Notes under the pieces: model-generated
The model's database searches: none
What the model was told of the DNA's origin: nothing
The model's input: the letters and a program-made list of their open reading frames with translations, nothing else
Shown: positions 1 through 8,704 of the stretch, piece by piece
Layout: each line of letters begins with the position of its first letter
Numbering within the stretch: the first letter of the stretch is position 1
Position numbers and translations under genes: made by a program
Origin: Candidatus Thiodictyon syntrophicum
GTDB lineage: Bacteria > Pseudomonadota > Gammaproteobacteria > Chromatiales > Chromatiaceae
Direction: 5' to 3'
Assembly (NCBI RefSeq): GCF_002813775.1
Contig: NZ_CP020371.1
Coordinates: 310,001 to 374,000 of the forward strand
DNA length: 64,000 bases

Positions 1-1611
1 GGGGTCGTGCAGTTGCTCCAGCAGTGCGGCCAGGGCATCGTCGTGGTCGACCTCGAAGCTGTCGTCCTCGGCGGTCCGTTGCAAGAGGTCCTGGACCCGC
101 AGCTCCGGCATCTCCTGGCCGTGCTGGTGCCAGAAGGCGAGCATCTCCTGCATCTTGTCGCGGTCGAGTTCGACCCATTGCCCACGGAACTGCACCAGGG
201 GCGCCTTGGTCTCGACCAGGTGCCGCCACTCGTCGGCGGTGACCTCCTGGTCGCCGATGGCGAGTTGGTAGCGGTACTGGATCAGGTTGTCGAGGTTGAG
301 ACCGCTGGTGCCGGCCGCCGCGCGGCTGGTGGACTTGCGCGGGGCGGAGCGCAGCCGAATCTTGAGCCGCCGCCGCCCCTGCGGCGTCCACCAGGCCGGG
401 ACGATGACCTTGAAGCCGGCGTCCTCCAGCACCCAGGCCATCTCCTTGAGAAACCCGAAGGCCGCGTCGAGGTCCAGCGCCACCGACTGTGGTTCGGCCG
501 TCTCCAGTCCGGCCCAAAGGGTGGGATAGACCCGCGCGGCCAGGCCCAGGCTGAGCAAAAGGTGCCGTTCAAAGTCCTGGCCCACTTGGCGCCGCAGCCG
601 CGCTCGCCCCGCGGCCGGTTCGGACCAGTAGTCGGCCAGCGCCAGGCGCTGCGACGGATCATCCCGCGGGACCACGACGAACTGCAAGGCCCAGGTGTCC
701 TGACCGCCGTCCGGCGGTTCCAGAAGTTGGAAACCCAGAGTGCAGGCCGCGTCCTGGGCGGTGCCGGTGATGCGGGCGCGCCAGCCCTGCCATTGACGGT
801 AAGGCTCCAGGCCCGTGCCGGGCGCCTTCCAGAGTGCCGGCGCCGGGGCCAGACAGGCCGCCAACAGGGTGCGGTCAGTCTTCTTGGTGAGCACCGCTGG
901 CCAGGGGGTCTGGCGCACCAGCCCATCGAGCAACACCTCGGCACAGTGACGCAGCAGCGTCTCGCCTTGCGCCAGCCCATCCACGCCGGCGGCGCAGACG
1001 GGCGGCATACACGCGCTGGCCTGGGCGAGCAACTGATCAAAGGGTTCCGGGGCCCACTGCCAGGCCCCATAGACCTCATCGGGCGGTTGCTTGCGCTTGC
1101 CCTTGGGGGTCGGCGGTTGGCGGTACACCAGCGCCGGCAGGTACTGATCCCGCACGAGGAGCCGCTTGAGCCCCTGGGTGAACCAATACCAGAACAGGAA
1201 GTCACTGCCGGGCTGGACCTCCCCGGCCTGGTGCAAGGCGAGGAAATGCATGTCGCTCAACTGTTTGACCGGGTTGACCAGAGGGTAGCAGTCCAGGGCC
1301 CAGGGGTGGAGAACGGCCTGGGCTTCCAGCAGGTCGTCAGCCCAATACTTCGCCAATTGCGGCGACGGCAAGGGGGCATCCGCGACGCTCGGCAGTTGCA
1401 CGGGGTAGGTCTCGATGGCCGCGTGCGGCGCGCCCAACAGGTCCAAGAGCGCGGGCCAGTCGTCTCTGGGCAGTTGAAAGGGATGTGGCGAGATGGCCGC
1501 GGTGCGGCTGGTGGGCTGCCGCTGCGGCACTTCCACCCACAGGCGTAACGCGCCCGCCTGAACGAAGGTGTCGCCGGGCTCGGGCAGCCAGAAGGCGTGG
1601 AGGACCTTCAT
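1..1611 (-). CDS. SNF2-family DEAD/DEAH-box helicase, N-terminal part (runs off window)
   Basis: Reading the minus strand from an ATG at 1611 gives an open frame of 537 codons that is still open at base 1. The start MKVLHAFWLPEPGDTF followed by an LWVE segment matches the N-terminus of bacterial SNF2/SWI2 helicases that carry a DUF3670-type region ahead of the ATPase core. Later residues, such as a KVIVPAWW segment and a LDNLIQYRYQLAIGD segment, fit that N-terminal region. The helicase motifs themselves would lie outside the window. Such proteins are ATP-dependent DNA translocases, often linked to repair or defence. Long plus-strand frames over the same bases are antisense shadows. The identification rests on recalled family similarity. 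Confidence 0.8.
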   Translation of the reverse strand, partial: MKVLHAFWLPEPGDTFVQAGALRLWVEVPQRQPTSRTAAISPHPFQLPRDDWPALLDLLGAPHAAIETYPVQLPSVADAPLPSPQLAKYWADDLLEAQAVLHPWALDCYPLVNPVKQLSDMHFLALHQAGEVQPGSDFLFWYWFTQGLKRLLVRDQYLPALVYRQPPTPKGKRKQPPDEVYGAWQWAPEPFDQLLAQASACMPPVCAAGVDGLAQGETLLRHCAEVLLDGLVRQTPWPAVLTKKTDRTLLAACLAPAPALWKAPGTGLEPYRQWQGWRARITGTAQDAACTLGFQLLEPPDGGQDTWALQFVVVPRDDPSQRLALADYWSEPAAGRARLRRQVGQDFERHLLLSLGLAARVYPTLWAGLETAEPQSVALDLDAAFGFLKEMAWVLEDAGFKVIVPAWWTPQGRRRLKIRLRSAPRKSTSRAAAGTSGLNLDNLIQYRYQLAIGDQEVTADEWRHLVETKAPLVQFRGQWVELDRDKMQEMLAFWHQHGQEMPELRVQDLLQRTAEDDSFEVDHDDALAALLEQLHDP

Positions 1612-2181
1612 TGCACCGGACACCCGATCGCGCGGGCGCCACGCCATCGTTGGATGTCCGTCACCGACCGCAACAAATGAGAGGAATCGCTCGGATGCGG
1701 GTCGCAGTCGTGGTGCACGCAGGAGGCCCGGGGCTGATCGTTCTTGGGATGAGCCCATCGTACCTGAAACCGGACCCTGTCTGCCGCCATGCCGGATTTG
1801 AGCGCTGGAGACTGTGGTGGCCATTGACACTACCTGCAGGGCCTGGCAGAGGCGGGCTGTGCGCCGTGACACCGAGACCTGAATCGGTCTTCATGTCGTT
1901 ACGCGACACCCCATCATCTCGGGATGCGGCGGTCGAGCACCGGGTAACCGACCACGGCGTCCGCGGCGGAAGCACCAAGATTCCGCGCTAAACTGCGCCT
2001 GACCTGCGGCCAACGCGATCCGCCCGCCTCGCCCACTCCACAGCCCACCATCCTTGTTGAGCATGAGCACGATTCCAACCGCTTGCCAGACCATCATCGA
2101 CCGGCCGCTCGCGGTCGCGCCGAACCGCCTCGAACCGGGCGAGTGCCTGCCGGCGGTCGCCGTCATCGGCACCCTGACCAG
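1612..2181. other. Intergenic stretch without a recognisable gene
   Basis: About 570 bases between the divergent helicase and hypothetical genes. Short frames exist on both strands, but none looks like a known family or has convincing codon use. It must hold the promoters of both neighbours; no clear -35/-10 pair was seen. Confidence 0.5.
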
Positions 2182-3408
2182 ATGAAGCGCCCCAGTTACC
2201 CCTGGGCCTTTCGCCCACGGTTGCGCGCCCGCGGCTTCAGTTGGCGCGGTTCCAGCCTGGCCGCCCAACGCCTGAAGGAGGCGGTGTCGGAGGTCAAGGC
2301 GGTCAGCCGGCAGGACCCGCTGGTGGCGGCCGATGGGGCGATCATTCTGATGGAGAAGCTATGGCCGGCACTGGAGCAGATCGACAGTTCCTCCGGGGCC
2401 TTGGGTAGCGCGGTCGGCAAGACGGTGCACGCGCTGCTCGATCTCCTCATCGCGGCCCCGGCCGACGCGGACCTGCGCGAGGAGTGGCTCACGCGCCTGT
2501 GGACGGCGGTGCAGGAGGACGGGGTGGATTTCCTTACGGAAGTCAGCGAGCGCTGGGGTGAACTCTGCGGGACCCCGGCGCGCGCGTCCCAGGCGGCCGA
2601 TGAACTGCGCGTGCTGGTGCAACGCAGTTGGAGCGAGCCGCATGGGGCCTATTTTCGCGGCACCCCGGCCTGTCTGTCCTGCCTGCTGGCGGCCGGGCGT
2701 CACCAGGAGTTGCTGGACCTGATCGACACCGCCCCCTTTCTATGGTGGCACGACCGACGCTATGGCGTGCGCGCACTGACCGCCATGGGGCAGACGGACG
2801 CGGCGATCCGCTACGCCGAGGCCTCGCGGGGTTCAAACGATAGCCCCGTCGTCATCGCGCGTGCCTGCGAGGAGATCCTGCTCGCCGCCGGGCGCTCGGA
2901 CGAGGCCTACCGCCGCTATGCGCTGGCGGCCAACCCAGGCGGGACCCATCTGGCTACCTTCCGGGCGTTGAAAAAGAAATACCCGCAAAAGGACCCGCGC
3001 GGGATCCTCGATGACCTGATCGGCGGCACGCCCGGGGAGGAAGGCAAGTGGTTTGCCGCGGCCAAGTCGGGCGGGTTTCTTGACCTGGCCGCCGAGTTGG
3101 CCGGCCGCTCGCCGGTGGATATCGCGACCCTCATCCGCGCGGCCCGCGATCACCTCGCGAGCGACCCAGCGTTTGCGCTGGCAGCGGCCACCGCCGCCCT
3201 GCGCTGGATGGCACGCGGGCACTTCTACGAGATCACCTCCGGGGAGGTCTGGCAGGCGACCGAATTCGCCTTGCAGGCGGCCGGGACCGTCGGTCGCCTG
3301 GAGGACACACAAGGGTTCGTGCGTACCTTGATCAACAGCCGGGATACCTATGCCTTCGTCAGTGAACAGTTGAAACGGCGGTTCCAGACAGATGGCCATC
3401 CGCGCTGA
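2182..3408 (+). CDS. Conserved hypothetical helical-repeat protein
   Basis: The frame opens at 2083, but the first 33 codons look non-coding (His/Arg/Pro-rich). The natural start is the ATG at 2182 (MKRPSYPWAFRPRLRARGF), giving 408 residues. The protein is alpha-helical and rich in Ala/Leu. It has repeat-like units including an ACLSCLLAAGRHQELLDLI stretch and a GVRALTAMGQTDAAIRYAE stretch, as in TPR/HEAT-like scaffolds. I have seen related unnamed proteins but cannot give a function. Its 3' end overlaps the next gene start by 17 bases, so the two were probably co-translated. The DUF6880 family is a possible relative, but this is uncertain. Confidence 0.65.
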   Translation: MKRPSYPWAFRPRLRARGFSWRGSSLAAQRLKEAVSEVKAVSRQDPLVAADGAIILMEKLWPALEQIDSSSGALGSAVGKTVHALLDLLIAAPADADLREEWLTRLWTAVQEDGVDFLTEVSERWGELCGTPARASQAADELRVLVQRSWSEPHGAYFRGTPACLSCLLAAGRHQELLDLIDTAPFLWWHDRRYGVRALTAMGQTDAAIRYAEASRGSNDSPVVIARACEEILLAAGRSDEAYRRYALAANPGGTHLATFRALKKKYPQKDPRGILDDLIGGTPGEEGKWFAAAKSGGFLDLAAELAGRSPVDIATLIRAARDHLASDPAFALAAATAALRWMARGHFYEITSGEVWQATEFALQAAGTVGRLEDTQGFVRTLINSRDTYAFVSEQLKRRFQTDGHPR

Positions 3409-3721
3409 GCGGCCGGCGGACCTTGGGTCGATCGAGGCCGTCACGCGCGCGGCGTTCCGGGACCACCCGTTCAGCCAGCAGACCGGACACCTTATCGTGC
3501 GCACGTTACACGCGGCCGGCGCCTTGACGCTGTCGCTGGAGGCTACGATCGAAGGGGCGGTGGTCGGGCGGGTCGCGTTCTCCCCGGTCACGGTAGATGG
3601 TCGTGACGACGGTTGGTATCGCCTCGGGCCGGCTTCGGTCTGGCCAGCACAGCAGCGCCGTGGTATCGGCAGCGCGTTGATCCGTGACAGCCCGCGGCTC
3701 GGCCGCCCCGGGAGAACCTGA
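3392..3721 (+). pseudogene. GNAT N-acetyltransferase, C-terminally truncated
   Basis: ATG at 3392 overlaps the previous gene. The product begins MAIRAERPADLGSIEAVTRA and reaches the acetyl-CoA binding loop QQRRGIGSALIRD, the hallmark of GNAT N-acetyltransferases. Homology stops at about base 3690; the frame then reads a Pro/Arg-rich tail and ends at 3721. These enzymes are normally about 160-175 residues and this one is 109. The last third, including the end of the acetyl-CoA fold, is missing and was not found in another frame just downstream. It is probably a non-functional remnant. Confidence 0.7.
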
Positions 3722-4046
3722 AGGCTGTCCATATCCGCTGTGGCCGCTTCTGTGGATAGCCTGTGCCCAACGCGGCGCGCCCCCCGCCTGACCAGCGGGT
3801 TAGCCGGGTCGGCTAACGTTTTGCCGCACCTCGTGTCGGCGGTGGCCGGCAACCGCAGCGAAACGGCGGCGCCCTCCCCTGCTTTATCGTCGGTTGGGTC
3901 AAGCGTGCCGGCCGCTGTTGCGTCTGTCCTGACGGCCATCGATGACAGTCCGGCCGTCCTGGAGGCCGGCTAGCGTTGGCATCTCCACGGCTTCACGTCG
4001 AACGGATTGGCATCCGAACGTACCGCCCAGGGCCGCCGTACTCCCG
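3722..4046. other. Intergenic stretch without a recognisable gene
   Basis: Bases between the truncated acetyltransferase and the convergent TPR gene. Short plus frames at 3740-3973 and 3976-4161 have no recognisable content. The second runs into the antisense of the TPR gene. Confidence 0.5.
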
Positions 4047-6032
4047 CTACACCCTGCCTGACCTTTTGGAGGCCGGCAACAAGGACCTGAAGGTCTCCAG
4101 CAAACGCCCCCCGGCGGTGGCGCGTGCCACGCGCGCCTTGGCCACGGCGAGCAGGCGCTGATCATCATCGGTTTCGACCATCTGCTCCAGGCTGGCCATT
4201 AAGGTGTCGGCAGACGCGTCGGCGCCCTGGGCGCGGTTCAACATGGCCATGGCACCGTAGAGGGCAAAGGCCTCCTGGATGTGAAGCCGCGAGCGTAGCG
4301 CGAGGCCATCCAGCAACTCCTTGGCCGCCTCCAGCTCCCCGTCCTCGATCAGGAGGCCAGCCAGGTTGCAGCGCGCAAAGAGATAGTCGGGATGGGCCGC
4401 GATCACCCGATGCAAGAGCTCCCGGTACTCGCTGTCGCGACCCTGACGGGCGCGGATCGCCGCCAGATTACCCAGCGCGATTTGATAGTCTGGGACGCGC
4501 CGCAGAATGGCTTGGAGTCGCGCCTCGGCGGCGACGAGATCGCCGTCGCGCATCAGGGTGCGGGATTGTTCGAGCAGTAGCTGGAGGTCCTCCGGCAGAT
4601 CGGGTAGGACCGGCGCGCGATAGATCTCGGTCGCGATGAGCTTGACCTCGCTCAATGCCTTGCCGTCCCAGTAGCAGAGGGTCTCGTCGGCCCCGCTCAG
4701 ACCGGCCTCGCGCAGGGCGTGCAGCAACCCGCGGCGCTCTTGGACAGTACCGACCGGCACACGCGCCAGGTCCCGGACGATGGCGGCCGCGTGCCGTTCG
4801 GGCTGACCGCCCGCGGGGGGCTGGGCCACGGACTCGCGCTTCAACCGATGCTTCAACAGTTGCGCGGCGAAGGTCCGTAGGCTCGCGTCGCCAGCCAGGT
4901 AGATCGTCTCCAGATAGGCGTCGCTGGCAGTCAGCTCATCGAGCCGGGCATTCAGGTGCGTAGCGCCCGCCGCGTGCAGTCGATGTACCCAACCGACGGG
5001 GAGCATGTGGCTCCACTCGAACAGGGCCGGATAGGCCGGGGGCGCGCCATCCCGTTGCAGGGCGGCCAGATTCTCCGCGGCGGTCGTGAGCCCCGGGCGC
5101 TGCGCCAGGGCCTGCCTCCACAGCGCCCGCGCCTGTTCGGCGTCGCCAAGCCGACTGGCCGCCCCACCTCCCTGTTGGAGCCGTTCGGCCCACAGCGGAC
5201 CGGTTTCGCCAGCGGCCCAAACCGCCTGGCCCGCACGCTCAAAGGCATCCCAGGCGGCTTGGTCCTCATGGATCAGCAGCAGGCCGGCGACCTGGCCGTA
5301 GGCATCCTCGGCACGCCGCGCCTGGGCCTGGACCAAGGGGACAGCCAGGCCCCTGGCGCCGGTCTCGTCGCCCAGATACAGCCGTAGCCGCAGCGCCCAG
5401 TCGAGGGCGAAGAGGTTGCCGGCGTCGTGCTGCCAGGCGTCCAGAAAGGCGGTCAGCGCCTCCTCAATGCGGCCCACATGAAAAAGGGCGAACCCCCGAT
5501 TGTTGCGGGCCGAGGTGATGGCGACACCATCGAGCACCCGCGCCGCGCCCGCGAAGTCATGGACATTCAGGTGCAACTGGCCGATGTCGAACTGCTCCGC
5601 CTGTGCGCGGGTCGCCGCGCTCCCGTCGGGCTGCTGCAGCATCTCGGCCAGGCCCTCAAGGTTCATGTGGGAGGCCCCAGTCAGGGCGCCCAACTCCCGC
5701 AGCCGGTCCGCGACCCGGTAAGCCAACAGGAGGTGATGGCCCTCGATCGCCAACTGGAAGAGCGCCTCCAGGGCGCGCACGCTCCGGGGCCGGCGTTCTG
5801 CCCACTGGTAGGCGGCCAGGGTGGCCGCAGCCCGACTCTCGCCCTGGTCCAGGGCATCCAGCAGCAGCCGGTTGGCGCCGCCATGATCGGGGAAGTGCTG
5901 CACCAGGGTGCGGGCGCGCGCGATGGCCCGCGGATAGTCCCGGGCACCCAGCAGGCGCTCCACGGCCTTGATTTGGGCCGGCGCGGGCAGCCCGCCCTTC
6001 GTCTGGCGGGTATTGGAGGGCTGTTTCGACAC
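4047..6032 (-). CDS. Tetratricopeptide-repeat protein
   Basis: 661 codons from ATG at 6032 (MSKQPSNTRQTKGGLPAPAQ). No signal peptide or membrane segment is evident. Helical repeats run through most of the protein: an N-terminal set (residues about 20-240), a middle set with a LGDAEQARALWRQALAQRPG unit, and a C-terminal set around LRRVPDYQIALGNLAAIRAR and AHPDYLFARCNLAGLL, all with the W/L-G-Y-A-F-A-P spacing of TPRs. It is probably a cytoplasmic protein-interaction scaffold. Neither neighbouring gene suggests a partner. Confidence 0.8.
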   Translation of the reverse strand: MSKQPSNTRQTKGGLPAPAQIKAVERLLGARDYPRAIARARTLVQHFPDHGGANRLLLDALDQGESRAAATLAAYQWAERRPRSVRALEALFQLAIEGHHLLLAYRVADRLRELGALTGASHMNLEGLAEMLQQPDGSAATRAQAEQFDIGQLHLNVHDFAGAARVLDGVAITSARNNRGFALFHVGRIEEALTAFLDAWQHDAGNLFALDWALRLRLYLGDETGARGLAVPLVQAQARRAEDAYGQVAGLLLIHEDQAAWDAFERAGQAVWAAGETGPLWAERLQQGGGAASRLGDAEQARALWRQALAQRPGLTTAAENLAALQRDGAPPAYPALFEWSHMLPVGWVHRLHAAGATHLNARLDELTASDAYLETIYLAGDASLRTFAAQLLKHRLKRESVAQPPAGGQPERHAAAIVRDLARVPVGTVQERRGLLHALREAGLSGADETLCYWDGKALSEVKLIATEIYRAPVLPDLPEDLQLLLEQSRTLMRDGDLVAAEARLQAILRRVPDYQIALGNLAAIRARQGRDSEYRELLHRVIAAHPDYLFARCNLAGLLIEDGELEAAKELLDGLALRSRLHIQEAFALYGAMAMLNRAQGADASADTLMASLEQMVETDDDQRLLAVAKARVARATAGGRLLETFRSLLPASKRSGRV

Positions 6033-6508
6033 CGCGGTTACTCCTATGGTCTGGTGTTGTAGAGCCCCCTACTGTAACGCGGGCGGACGTTCGGCGACGG
6101 CAAACGCCGCGTAAGAGCCTCATCGGTGGCATCGACCTTACCCAACGGACAGCCAGTAGGTAACGCGGCGTCAGCCGCCGACGCATCGGTGACCCACCAG
6201 GCTGGCCATCCGCTGAGTGCAGCGACAAAAGCAATGACCAGTGACAGGGAATGCAACCCCGCCGAGGAGGCGCGCGCAGGCGCTCGGCCAGTGCAGTTTA
6301 CGCCGTCGATGGTCATGTGCTCAGGTCGAGATCGATCCTGGGAAGCCGGGATGCCTTTGGTAAAGAATCCGGCTCATGGGGCGAATGGTGTGGCACCCGC
6401 GTGGGCCCCCTATGCTGAATCAGTTCGACCCTGTCCGGTGCGGCGCAGGGCGTCGATGCCCCCCATCGTCGCCCTGCCGCTGCCCGGGTAGCTCGCCAGA
6501 CTGGGCCA
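6033..6508. other. Intergenic stretch, possibly decayed coding DNA
   Basis: No gene is recognised. A plus frame (6126-6491) and a minus frame (6044-6316) are open but match nothing I know. The region lies beside several gene remnants and may be decayed coding sequence. Confidence 0.4.
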
Positions 6509-6510
6509 GA

Positions 6511-6970
6511 TCAGGCGGGATGCTCGGCCATCCAGTGCCTGGCAATCTCTTCGCGTCGGCAGATCCACACCGCGGCGTGGTGCTGGACGTAATCGAGAAA
6601 GCGCGCCAGCGCCAGCGCGCGGGCCGGGTGACCGCTGATACGAGCATGCAGCCCGACGCTCATCATCTTTGGGCACCGCGCGCCTTCCTGCCACAGCAGG
6701 TCAAAGCCATCTTTGAGCCGACGCAAGAAGTCGTCCCCGGAGGCAACCCCGTTCGGCAGCAGGTAGCAGGCATCGTTGTTGACCAGCGTGTACGGAATTA
6801 CCAGTTGTGCGGGCGATCCAGCGAGCCAATAGGGTAGGTCGTCGTTTGAGAATGCTGGACTCCGCGCCTTCCTCGATATTGAGCACGAATTGCACCGCGA
6901 CGCGCGCATCGTTCGGCCAGCGCGGATGGGGTGGGCAACTGCCGTAACCGACGAGGTCGCGCTCCGACAT
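6511..6970 (-). pseudogene. puuE: PuuE-type allantoinase (polysaccharide-deacetylase fold), internally deleted
   Basis: The start (ATG at 6970, overlapping the upstream acetyltransferase stop as TGATG) reads MSERDLVGYGSCPPHPRW and AVQFVLNIEEGAESS, the N-terminus of allantoinase PuuE. After about residue 45 the homology jumps to another frame (6511-6860) with LPYWLAGSPAQLVIPYTL, a PKMMSVGLHARISGHP segment and WICRREEIARHW, the C-terminal part of the same family. About half of the roughly 300-residue enzyme is missing between the two parts and the frame is broken. Intact PuuE converts allantoin to allantoate in purine catabolism; this copy cannot. Confidence 0.75.
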
Positions 6971-7842
6971 CAACCCAGCTCGAAGGTCGTGACGCCGAAG
7001 ATGCGCTGGTGCGCCAGGTTCGGTGGCGGACCCAGATACATCCGGGCGCAGCCGAAGACCTCGATCATCTGGTGGTGGTGCGCGAGCGCAAGCGCGGCGG
7101 GGTTGTTCTGCGGCGTGTCGAGGAACAGCGGGCCGCCGACGGCGAACACGGCCAGGTGTGCGTAGAGGGCCATCGCTGCTTGGGCGTCGTCAGCGAACAA
7201 GGGGCCGATCTTGCAGCCTTCCCGACAGCGGCGAACCACGCCATAGCCGCTCAGTTTCCCAGCACGCCGGCAGCCTAAGGCAAGGCCGTCAGATTGGGCG
7301 ATCCACCCGCTCAAGAACGCCGGCCGCGGGGCGGGGAAGCAGGTGCGGTCGTACGCCAGGAGCTGTTCGAAAGGAACCTCGGCGAGCGGGACAATCGCTT
7401 CGTTGCCAGCCACCAGGGGTGCCGGCGAGTCCGGAATCTCGGCGCGGAAACGGATGTCGCGATGAGCGAAGACGAAGCCGCCCTTGGCGTAATAGTCCTG
7501 CATGGCGAAGACCCCATCCATGCCGATGCTCGCTCCCGGGCGCAGCCGTGCGAGCAGGCGCTCCCGGCGAGCATGCCAGATGGCATTGCCGAGACCTTTG
7601 CCGCGAAATGCCGGCTGGACGATAAAGAAGCCCATGAAGCCGAATTCGCCGTCGTACGAGGTGATGGCGCCGCCGCCAATCAACCCGCCGTCGAGCTCCG
7701 CGGCGATGAAGGCGGCGGGGTCGGTGGCCCAGAACAGCTCGGCATCGTGCAAGCCGGGATTCCAGCCCTCCTGCGCGGCCCAGTCGACGAGCGCGTCCAC
7801 CTCGGAACGGGTCATGCTTCGGATCACAAGCCCATGGGTCAT
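6970..7842 (-). CDS. GNAT-family N-acetyltransferase with C-terminal YitH-type domain
   Basis: 290 codons from ATG at 7842 (MTHGLVIRSMTRSEVDALVD); a TTG 18 bases upstream is possible but less likely. The N-terminal half is a GNAT fold with the acetyl-CoA loop QPAFRGKGLGNAIW. The second half (after about residue 140) resembles the extra acetyltransferase-like domain of YitH/HolE-type proteins. The substrate is unknown. The gene follows an OsmC remnant (stop at 7839) with a 4-base overlap and is followed by the broken puuE gene, so the three once formed one operon. It is the only one of the three that looks intact. Confidence 0.8.
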   Translation of the reverse strand: MTHGLVIRSMTRSEVDALVDWAAQEGWNPGLHDAELFWATDPAAFIAAELDGGLIGGGAITSYDGEFGFMGFFIVQPAFRGKGLGNAIWHARRERLLARLRPGASIGMDGVFAMQDYYAKGGFVFAHRDIRFRAEIPDSPAPLVAGNEAIVPLAEVPFEQLLAYDRTCFPAPRPAFLSGWIAQSDGLALGCRRAGKLSGYGVVRRCREGCKIGPLFADDAQAAMALYAHLAVFAVGGPLFLDTPQNNPAALALAHHHQMIEVFGCARMYLGPPPNLAHQRIFGVTTFELG

Positions 7843-8036
7843 AGTGAGGCGCTCGCGCAAATAGCGGTCGTGGGATGCAACCCGGCAATGCGAAGTGCCT
7901 GACCCGTATCGATCTTGCAGCTGATATCTTCGCCGATGCGCCCGTGCGCCCGCAGCGTCATCAGCGCGGCCGCGGGGGTGTCGCGATAGCGCTCTTTCAG
8001 TGGCGCCTGGATGGATCGCAGATCTTCAGATTTCAT
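7839..8036 (-). pseudogene. OsmC-family protein, N-terminal fragment
   Basis: 65 codons from ATG at 8036. Residues 1-55, with MKSEDLRSIQAPLKERYRD and AALMTLRAHGRIGEDISC, match the start of OsmC-type peroxiredoxin/hydroperoxide-reductase proteins. After HPTT the homology ends and the frame stops at 7839. The family is about 180 residues long and carries its catalytic cysteines downstream, so this stub cannot be active. A deletion near base 7870 is the likely cause. Confidence 0.7.
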
Positions 8037-8166
8037 GACGGAGCCCCCTGGCGATTCCTAAGAGAATGGTTGCCGCTCAATTTCGGATGCTCCTGTCGTT
8101 GGATGCCCATGCCAGGGTTATCTGGGGGCACCGCCAGCGCTCTCCAGGGCCTGACGCTCGCTGGCA

Positions 8167-8193
8167 GGGGCCGGGGCCGGGGCCGGGGTCGGG
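8167..8193 (+). repeat. GGGGCC tandem repeat
   Basis: Four close G4 runs separated by CC or TC lie just 3' of the YqaA-like gene. It could form a G-quadruplex on the plus strand; that is inference. Confidence 0.5.
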
Positions 8194-8206
8194 ATTGGAT
8201 ACTGCG

Positions 8207-8641
8207 CTACGCAACGATGCCCAACGTGACGGCGGCGATCACCACGTAGCGTCCCACCTTCGCCAACGACACGATCAGCACGAAGCGCCACAGCGGTTCG
8301 CCCAGCACGCCGGCCATCAGCGTCAACGGGTCGCCGATGACCGGCATCCAACTGAGCAGCAATGACCACCGACCGTATCGCCGGTAGCCGCGCCGTGCTG
8401 CCGCCAACCGCTGCGCGCCCACCGGCAACCAGGTCCTGGCGCGCCCCCGCGCGAGCGCGCGCCCGAGCAGCCAGTTCACCACCGAGCCCAGTACATTACC
8501 GACACTCGCCACCGTCACGAGCGCCCAAAGCGGATGGTCCCGCAGCAGCAACAGCCCAACCATGACCGCTTCAGATTGCAACGGTAGCAGGGTGGCAGCC
8601 CCGAAGGCCGCAAGAAAGAGCCCCACATAAGCCGAGGACAT
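8207..8641 (-). CDS. yqaA: YqaA-family DedA-like membrane protein
   Basis: 144 codons from ATG at 8641 (MSSAYVGLFLAAFGAATLLP). The longer frame upstream overlaps the start of the divergent Thg1 gene and is rejected. Hydrophobic segments at about residues 5-35, 45-65 and 105-140, with conserved PLQSEAVMVGLLL, GNVLGSVVNWLLGR and SWMPVIGDPLTLMAG, match small DedA/SNARE-associated (YqaA) inner-membrane proteins. DedA relatives act as lipid-carrier flippases; the substrate of YqaA is not established. Confidence 0.85.
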   Translation of the reverse strand: MSSAYVGLFLAAFGAATLLPLQSEAVMVGLLLLRDHPLWALVTVASVGNVLGSVVNWLLGRALARGRARTWLPVGAQRLAAARRGYRRYGRWSLLLSWMPVIGDPLTLMAGVLGEPLWRFVLIVSLAKVGRYVVIAAVTLGIVA

Positions 8642-8704
8642 TAGAAGTTGGTTATCCCTGGGAGACTTGTGTGAGGATAGGGCATCACCGACCTGGAGGC
8701 GCGT

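Noticed and set aside
7-1548. 513-codon plus-strand frame
   Set aside because: Antisense of the SNF2 helicase gene; the minus strand encodes a recognisable protein over the same bases.
6126-6491. 121-codon plus-strand frame
   Set aside because: No recognisable motif; possibly decayed coding DNA but not supportable as a gene.
8681-8704. Upstream start for the Thg1 gene
   Set aside because: The frame encodes ITDLEAR, resembling the family N-terminus, but begins at a stop codon and has no start codon; the ATG at 8705 has a good Shine-Dalgarno.
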